A stretch of DNA of 64,000 nucleotides from Streptomyces narbonensis (GTDB lineage Bacteria; Actinomycetota; Actinomycetes; Streptomycetales; Streptomycetaceae), in assembly GCF_014649015.1 (NCBI RefSeq), contig NZ_BMSF01000023.1, forward strand, positions 1-64,000. The letters are read 5' to 3'. Shown piece after piece: positions 60,047-64,000 of this stretch (positions within the stretch are counted from its first letter, which is position 1; the number at the start of each line of letters is the position of its first letter). A program made the position numbers and the translations under genes. The notes beneath the pieces are model-generated. The model was not told where the DNA came from. It worked only from the letters and a program-made list of their open reading frames with translations, and ran no database searches.

Positions 60047-61696
60047 ATGATGCGGTACTCCATACGGGGGCCCCGCCGGGGCTCCGCACTGATGGCGACC
60101 GCGGTGGCACTGGCCACCGTGGCGGCCTGTTCGAGCGGCTCTCCGTCCGGAGCGCCGTCGCCCTCCGCGCCCTCGGGCGCCACGGCGACGAGCGCCGCGC
60201 CCACCAGCGCCGCGCCCACCAGCGCGCCCCCCTCACCGACACCGACACCGACGCCCAGCCCCACGCGGACCTATCCGCTCTCCACCGCGCCCCGCGTGAT
60301 CCCGGCCGTCCGTGACCACGAGCCCGCCCGCGGCCCCGGATGGAAGCCCGCGCCCACGGCCGGGATCGTCCTCGGCGCGAACAGCGCGGGCCTCGCCGAC
60401 GAGGGCCGGCTCCTCGCCGGGGAGCTCGGCGTCCCCTACCGCGGCGCCGTCGCCGCCGGACCCGGAGACGTCGAGCTGGCACTCGGCGGGACCGGTGCCC
60501 GCGAGTCGTACACCCTGACCGTCCGTGACGGCCGGGTCCGGATCGCCGGCCCCGACGAGGCCGGGGTCTTCTACGGCACGCGAACGCTCAAGCAGTCGGT
60601 GAAGGCCACCGGTGCCATGCCCGAGGGTGTCGTCACCGACGCGCCCGCGAAGCCCCAGCGCGGCCTGAACGTCGACATCGCCCGCAAGTACTTCACCGCC
60701 GGCTGGATCGAGGACCGGCTGCGCGAGATGGCCGACCTCAAGCTCAACCAGTTCGGGCTGCACTTCTCCGACGACCAGGGCTTCCGGATCGCCTCGGACT
60801 CCCACCCCGAGATCGTCTCCGCCCAGCACCTGAGCAAGGCCGAGGTGCGCCGGATCCTCGCCCTCGCGCAGAGCCTGCACATCACCGTCGTGCCCGAGAT
60901 CGACTCGCCCGGACACCTCGGTGCCGTCCTGCGGGCCCACCCCGACCTTCAGCTGCGCAACGTCCAGGGGGTCCCGCGGCAGGGCGCCATCGACATCTCC
61001 AAGCCCGCCTCGGCCCGGATCGTCGACGATCTGCTGCGCGAGTACTCCGCGCTCTTCCCCGGCGGCTGGTTCCACGTCGGCGCCGACGAGTACCAGGCGC
61101 TGACCGTCCGCAGCCCCTCCACCTCCTACCCGCAGCTGGCCACGGCGGCCCGGCAGAAGTACGGGCCCCAGGCCGGCGTCCAGGACCTCGCGGAGGGCTG
61201 GCTGAACGACCGGGCCGCCGTCGTGCGCGAGGCCGGGAAGACGGCCAAGGCCTGGAACGACGGCTTCTTCCGCGGTGGCGTCGTCACCGCCGACCAGCGC
61301 ATCGAGGTCGAGTACTGGACGGGCAAGGAGATCGGCGCGCGCCCGCCCGCCGAGTACCTGGCCGAGGGCCGCAAGGTCGTGAACCTCAACGACGAGTACC
61401 TGTACTACGTCCTCGGCGAGCCCAACCAGTTCACGTACCCCACGGGCCGCCGCATCTACGAGCAGTGGACCCCGCTGGTCCTGCGCGGCACGACGCCGGT
61501 CCCGGCGCGCTACGACCCCCAGATCCTCGGCGCCCGCTTCGCCGTCTGGTGCGACCTCTCGCGCGCGCAGACCCCGACCCAGGTGGCGAACGGCATCCGC
61601 CTCCCCCTGACGGCCCTCGCCCAGAAGGTCTGGGACCCGAGGAAACCGACCCTGACCTGGGACCAGTTCCGGGCACTGGCGGCGGAGGTGCGCTGA
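60047..61696 (+). CDS. GH20 beta-N-acetylhexosaminidase lipoprotein
   Basis: A 549-residue exported glycosidase. Signal peptide with lipobox VAAC (Cys28), then a Ser/Thr/Pro/Ala stalk to about residue 75. A small GH20b-like domain precedes the catalytic barrel (RGLNVDIARKYFTAGWIEDR). The Asp-Glu catalytic pair is in FHVGADEYQ. It would release N-acetylglucosamine from chitin oligomers or cell-wall glycans on the outer face of the membrane. GGAAGGA precedes ATG 60047 (ATG 60050 also possible). Confidence 0.94.
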   Translation: MMRYSIRGPRRGSALMATAVALATVAACSSGSPSGAPSPSAPSGATATSAAPTSAAPTSAPPSPTPTPTPSPTRTYPLSTAPRVIPAVRDHEPARGPGWKPAPTAGIVLGANSAGLADEGRLLAGELGVPYRGAVAAGPGDVELALGGTGARESYTLTVRDGRVRIAGPDEAGVFYGTRTLKQSVKATGAMPEGVVTDAPAKPQRGLNVDIARKYFTAGWIEDRLREMADLKLNQFGLHFSDDQGFRIASDSHPEIVSAQHLSKAEVRRILALAQSLHITVVPEIDSPGHLGAVLRAHPDLQLRNVQGVPRQGAIDISKPASARIVDDLLREYSALFPGGWFHVGADEYQALTVRSPSTSYPQLATAARQKYGPQAGVQDLAEGWLNDRAAVVREAGKTAKAWNDGFFRGGVVTADQRIEVEYWTGKEIGARPPAEYLAEGRKVVNLNDEYLYYVLGEPNQFTYPTGRRIYEQWTPLVLRGTTPVPARYDPQILGARFAVWCDLSRAQTPTQVANGIRLPLTALAQKVWDPRKPTLTWDQFRALAAEVR

Positions 61697-61837
61697 GCCG
61701 CGCCGCGGGACCTGTGACGCCCTCTATGCAGCGCGTCACGGCGCTGGCATGATTCCGGCCGCGCAGTGACGAAAAAGCGCCCTTCGGCGCAGTAAGTGGA
61801 AGTACTGCGTCCGCATTCGGGTGGCGAGGAGGCGTCC

Positions 61838-62368
61838 ATGACGTCCGTGACGAGCACGAGCCTGCAGGATCTGATCGACCGCGCCGACGTGCGGGGCCTC
61901 GCGGCCGCCGGGCTCGCGTGCCTGGACCGGTGCCTGCCGCTGCTCGCGCCCGAGCGCGCCGAGGCGCTCCGGCCCGTGTGGGCCGCGGTGGCGCGCGGGG
62001 ACGGCGGGGCGTGGGCCGAGGCCGTCGGCAAGGTGCGGGTCGAGCTGGGCGGCGTGGGAGGCGAGGACGCGGACGCCGGCGGGGTCGTGACGATGGTGCA
62101 CGCGATGCTCGACGGAGTCCCCACTGAATGGGCCGATGAGCCCCTGCGGGCCTGGGCCGGGCAGTGCTCGGCGGTCGCGCTCGCCGTGCACCGTCTGTAC
62201 GACGCGACCGAGGCCGGCCCGCTGCATGCCGGCGAACTCCGTCGCCAGCAGGCCGTCCTGGAGGTCGCCGCGCACGGACCGACCGGCCTGCGCCGGGCCC
62301 GTGAGCTGTCCATCGAGGGCGGACGGGTGCTGCGCGCGGTCGTCTCGCGCCGGGCGCGGACCGCCTGA
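61838..62368 (+). CDS. Hypothetical helical protein
   Basis: A 176-residue Ala/Arg/Leu-rich protein starting MTSVTSTSLQDLIDRADVRG at ATG 61838 behind GAGGAGG. It is probably all-helical and soluble, with no signal or membrane segment, and ends with a basic tail (GRVLRAVVSRRARTA). No motif is recognised. It is a single gene between the GH20 gene and a strong convergent terminator. Confidence 0.75.
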   Translation: MTSVTSTSLQDLIDRADVRGLAAAGLACLDRCLPLLAPERAEALRPVWAAVARGDGGAWAEAVGKVRVELGGVGGEDADAGGVVTMVHAMLDGVPTEWADEPLRAWAGQCSAVALAVHRLYDATEAGPLHAGELRRQQAVLEVAAHGPTGLRRARELSIEGGRVLRAVVSRRARTA

Positions 62369-62383
62369 GCCGCGAAGGAGCGC

Positions 62384-62419
62384 AGCGAGGGGGTGGCCGA
62401 CGCCGGCCACCCCCTCGCT
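62384..62419. terminator. Bidirectional terminator
   Basis: Arms 62384-62398 and 62405-62419 are perfect complements over 15 bp with a 6-nt loop. It separates the convergent hypothetical (ends 62368) and Clp-N genes (ends 62453). Confidence 0.9.
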
Positions 62420-62452
62420 TCGTACGGACCTTGCTTCGTGCGGAACGTCAGC

Positions 62453-63190
62453 TCAGGCGTCCGGCTCCTGGATCGTCACCGAGGCGATCGTCTCGGCGAT
62501 CTCCCGTTCCGCCGTGGCCTTGTCGAGGCCGAGGCCGGTCAGTACGCCCTCGCCGTCCTCGTGCTCCATGAGCGCCAGCAGGATGTGCTCGGTGCCGACG
62601 TAGTTGTGGCCGAGGCGCAGGGCCTCGCGGAACGTCAGCTCCAGGACCTTCTTCGCCGCCGCGTCGTACGGGACGAGCGTGGGCGGCTCGTCGACGGCCG
62701 GCGGCAGGGTCGCCGCGGCGGCCTCGCGGACCTGGTCGAGGGTCACGCCCTTCGTCTGGATCCAGAACGCCGCGAGCCCCTCGGGCTCGGCGAGCAGGCC
62801 GAGCACCAGGTGGGCGGTGGTGATCTCGCCGTTGCCGACGGCCGTGGCCTCGTTCTGGGAGGCCATCACCACGTTCCGGGCGCGGGGGGTGAAGCGGTTG
62901 AACCCCGCGCTCGCGTCCATCTTCTCCGCGTCCGGATCCTTGGGGACGAAGCGCTTCTGGGCCGCCTGGCGGGTGACGCCCATGCTGCGGCCGATGTCGG
63001 TCCAGGACGCCCCGGAGCGCCGGGCCTGGTCCACGAAGTGGCCGATGAGGTGGTCGGCGACATCGCCGAGGTGGTCGGCCGCGATGACCGCTCCGGAGAG
63101 CTGCTCCAGGGCGTCGGGATGGACCTTCTTGATCGCTTCGATGAGCTCGTCGAGACGGACGGGGACCTTCGGAACGACTGGATTCGTCAT
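62453..63190 (-). CDS. HTH-Clp N-terminal domain protein
   Basis: A 245-residue regulator-like protein. Residues 20-85 include a helix-turn-helix (SWTDIGRSMGVTRQAAQKRF). Residues about 95-240 carry two Clp N-domain repeats (FTPRARNVVMASQNEATAV; HLVLGLLAEPEGLA; LRLGHNYVGTEHILLALMEH), as in the substrate-binding end of ClpC, but there is no ATPase domain. It may sense ClpC clients or damaged proteins and control its own promoter. The ATG at 63190 is at the predicted transcription start, so the message is probably leaderless. Confidence 0.88.
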   Translation of the reverse strand: MTNPVVPKVPVRLDELIEAIKKVHPDALEQLSGAVIAADHLGDVADHLIGHFVDQARRSGASWTDIGRSMGVTRQAAQKRFVPKDPDAEKMDASAGFNRFTPRARNVVMASQNEATAVGNGEITTAHLVLGLLAEPEGLAAFWIQTKGVTLDQVREAAAATLPPAVDEPPTLVPYDAAAKKVLELTFREALRLGHNYVGTEHILLALMEHEDGEGVLTGLGLDKATAEREIAETIASVTIQEPDA

Positions 63191-63196
63191 GAGGCA

Positions 63197-63225
63197 ACCT
63201 TAGGTTGACACTCCTGGAGTGTCAA
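63197..63225 (-). promoter_or_regulatory. Promoter with a perfect palindromic operator
   Basis: On minus, -35 TTGACA (63220-63225), a 17-bp spacer and -10 TAAGGT (63197-63202). Positions 63205-63225 are a perfect palindrome with 10-bp arms (TTGACACTCC / GGAGTGTCAA) around one base, filling the -35 and spacer. A further TTGACA half-site on the plus strand lies at 63233-63238. Confidence 0.85.
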
Positions 63226-63308
63226 CTGATGGTTGACAGTGAAATGGGTGCACCACGCCCAACCCGAGACGGGTGGCGCGAGAGGGAGGGGAGGGGCGGG
63301 AAAAGGGA

Positions 63309-63352
63309 GACGACCGGGGCCGCCACCCCCCACAGGAGAGGCCCCGGTCGTC
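63309..63352. terminator. Orphan terminator-like hairpin
   Basis: GACGACCGGGGCC (63309-63321) pairs perfectly with its complement at 63340-63352, 18-nt loop. No gene ends nearby; it may end a short unannotated transcript from the palindromic promoter region or be part of the sigma-gene leader. Confidence 0.55.
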
Positions 63353-63598
63353 ATCCACGGAGCCGCAGCACGGCTCCGTACTCCATACAGCGCCGGTGCT
63401 GCGCTTTCTGTCACACCGGCACGTGCACCCGCACGTGCAGCACGACAGTCGTCTCGAAGGTTGCAACTTGTACAAAGACCCCGGACCGCGTGGACGCGGC
63501 GCGGGGGCACGACGTAGCGTGCAGGTGCGCGAGGCGGCGTGGCGGCAGTGACCAGCCGCGACGACGCGACGACGCGACCGACGAACAGGGTTTGGGGA

Positions 63599-64000
63599 GT
63601 GCTGGGGGACGACGCGGAGCTGACGGCCGCGGTGCTCGCTGCGCAGGACGGGGACGAGAACGCCTTCCGTACTGTGTATCGCGCCGTGCATCCTCGGTTG
63701 GTCGGCTACATACGCACACTGGTCGGCGAGGGCGACGCCGAGGACGTCGCCTCGGAGTCCTGGCTCCAGATCGCGCGCGACCTCGACCGCTTCAGCGGAG
63801 ACGCGGACCGCTTCCGCGGCTGGGCGGCCCGGATCGCCCGTAACCGCGCCCTCGACCACATCCGGATGCGCGGCCGACGGCCCGCCGTGGGCGCCGACGA
63901 CACCGAACTCACCGACAAGCCCGCCGACTCCGACACCGCGGACGAGGCACTGGAAGCCCTGGCCACCGGCCGCACCATGCACCTGATAGCCCAACTTCCG
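63599..64000 (+). CDS. ECF-family sigma factor (partial, runs off the window)
   Basis: The first 134 codons of an ECF sigma factor. Region 2 is clear: NAFRTVYRAVHPRLVGYIR, DAEDVASESWLQIARDLDRF, and WAARIARNRALDHIRMRGR. Region 4 lies beyond the window. GTG 63599 is taken as start (VLGDDAELTAAVLAAQDGDE); GTG 63548 is in frame and would add 17 residues. It is divergent from the Clp-N gene. Confidence 0.92.
   Translation, partial: MLGDDAELTAAVLAAQDGDENAFRTVYRAVHPRLVGYIRTLVGEGDAEDVASESWLQIARDLDRFSGDADRFRGWAARIARNRALDHIRMRGRRPAVGADDTELTDKPADSDTADEALEALATGRTMHLIAQLP

Larger units (their letters stand above)
63191..63598. other. 408-bp divergent intergenic region
   Basis: No convincing gene. It holds the Clp-N promoter/operator, a strong orphan hairpin (63309-63352), a duplicated GCACGTGCA (63420-63428 and 63431-63439, each palindromic over eight bases), and TTGTACAA (63468-63475). 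Two overlapping frames open here have neither ribosome site nor recognisable sequence. Confidence 0.6.

Noticed and set aside
63205..63225. CIRCE element of HrcA
   Set aside because: The arms contain CACTC/GAGTG as in CIRCE, but the spacer is one base instead of nine and the outer sequence differs.
63233..63517. Small 94-codon frame in the last intergenic region
   Set aside because: No ribosome site, Arg/Pro/Ala-rich composition, and it runs through the perfect hairpin at 63309-63352.

Overview
The window is chromosomal DNA from a Streptomyces-type actinomycete. G and C dominate third codon positions, GTG and TTG starts are common, many genes overlap as GTGA or ATGA, and several promoters seem to give leaderless mRNAs. 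Gene order (icmB, sucCD, purNH, folD, mdh, trpS, an SCO4848-type gene, sdhCDAB) matches, from memory, the core region around SCO4800-SCO4870 of S. coelicolor. I see no rRNA, tRNA, CRISPR array, insertion sequence or prophage. The window is a conserved core arm with small lineage-specific inserts.

Layout. 1-725: non-coding inverted repeats, then icmB. 810-9755: a divergent cluster with SWIM zinc-finger and DUF5691 genes on minus, and a MmpS-like lipoprotein, MoxR AAA+ ATPase, DUF5682 and VWA genes on plus. 10154-12236: sucCD. 12347-16297: a fused HTH/sigma-like membrane protein and two membrane proteins. 16541-18714: purNH. 18799-23520: a minus-strand group for cell-surface signalling (FHA-type protein, Ser/Thr kinase, M23 peptidase, lipoprotein, secreted I36-type protein). 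23717-28760: DUF2079, a small membrane protein, folD, DUF3017, XRE-DUF2690. 28986-33295: mdh and a three-gene membrane operon containing a TTA codon. 33336-40113: AhpD-like/MocR pair, DMT exporter, lipoprotein plus ATP-grasp pair, polysaccharide deacetylase, rocD. 40285-48489: ECF sigma with its membrane partner, trpS, 2'-5' ligase-like protein, DprE2-like SDR, YihY, D,D-carboxypeptidase, SCO4848-type protein, metallophosphoesterase. 48683-55558: peptide-binding protein, a TetR-controlled small operon, hydrolase, MFS/MarR pair, small membrane protein. 55651-59054: sdhCDAB. 59247-64000: OHCU decarboxylase, GH20 lipoprotein, an unknown gene, a Clp-N/HTH regulator, and an ECF sigma factor cut by the window edge.

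How the genes fit together. sucCD, mdh and sdhCDAB supply most of one half of the TCA cycle. purNH and folD link one-carbon metabolism to purine synthesis. rocD and the OHCU decarboxylase serve arginine/proline and urate catabolism. Two groups stand out as poorly described modules: the MoxR/VWA/SWIM/DUF5682/DUF5691 cluster, and the FHA-kinase-M23-I36 cluster, in which one extracytoplasmic domain type appears in three contexts. The window is also rich in in-frame tandem repeats (unit lengths divisible by three) inside coding regions, and in clear palindromic operators at 52022-52079, 54295-54331 and 63197-63225.
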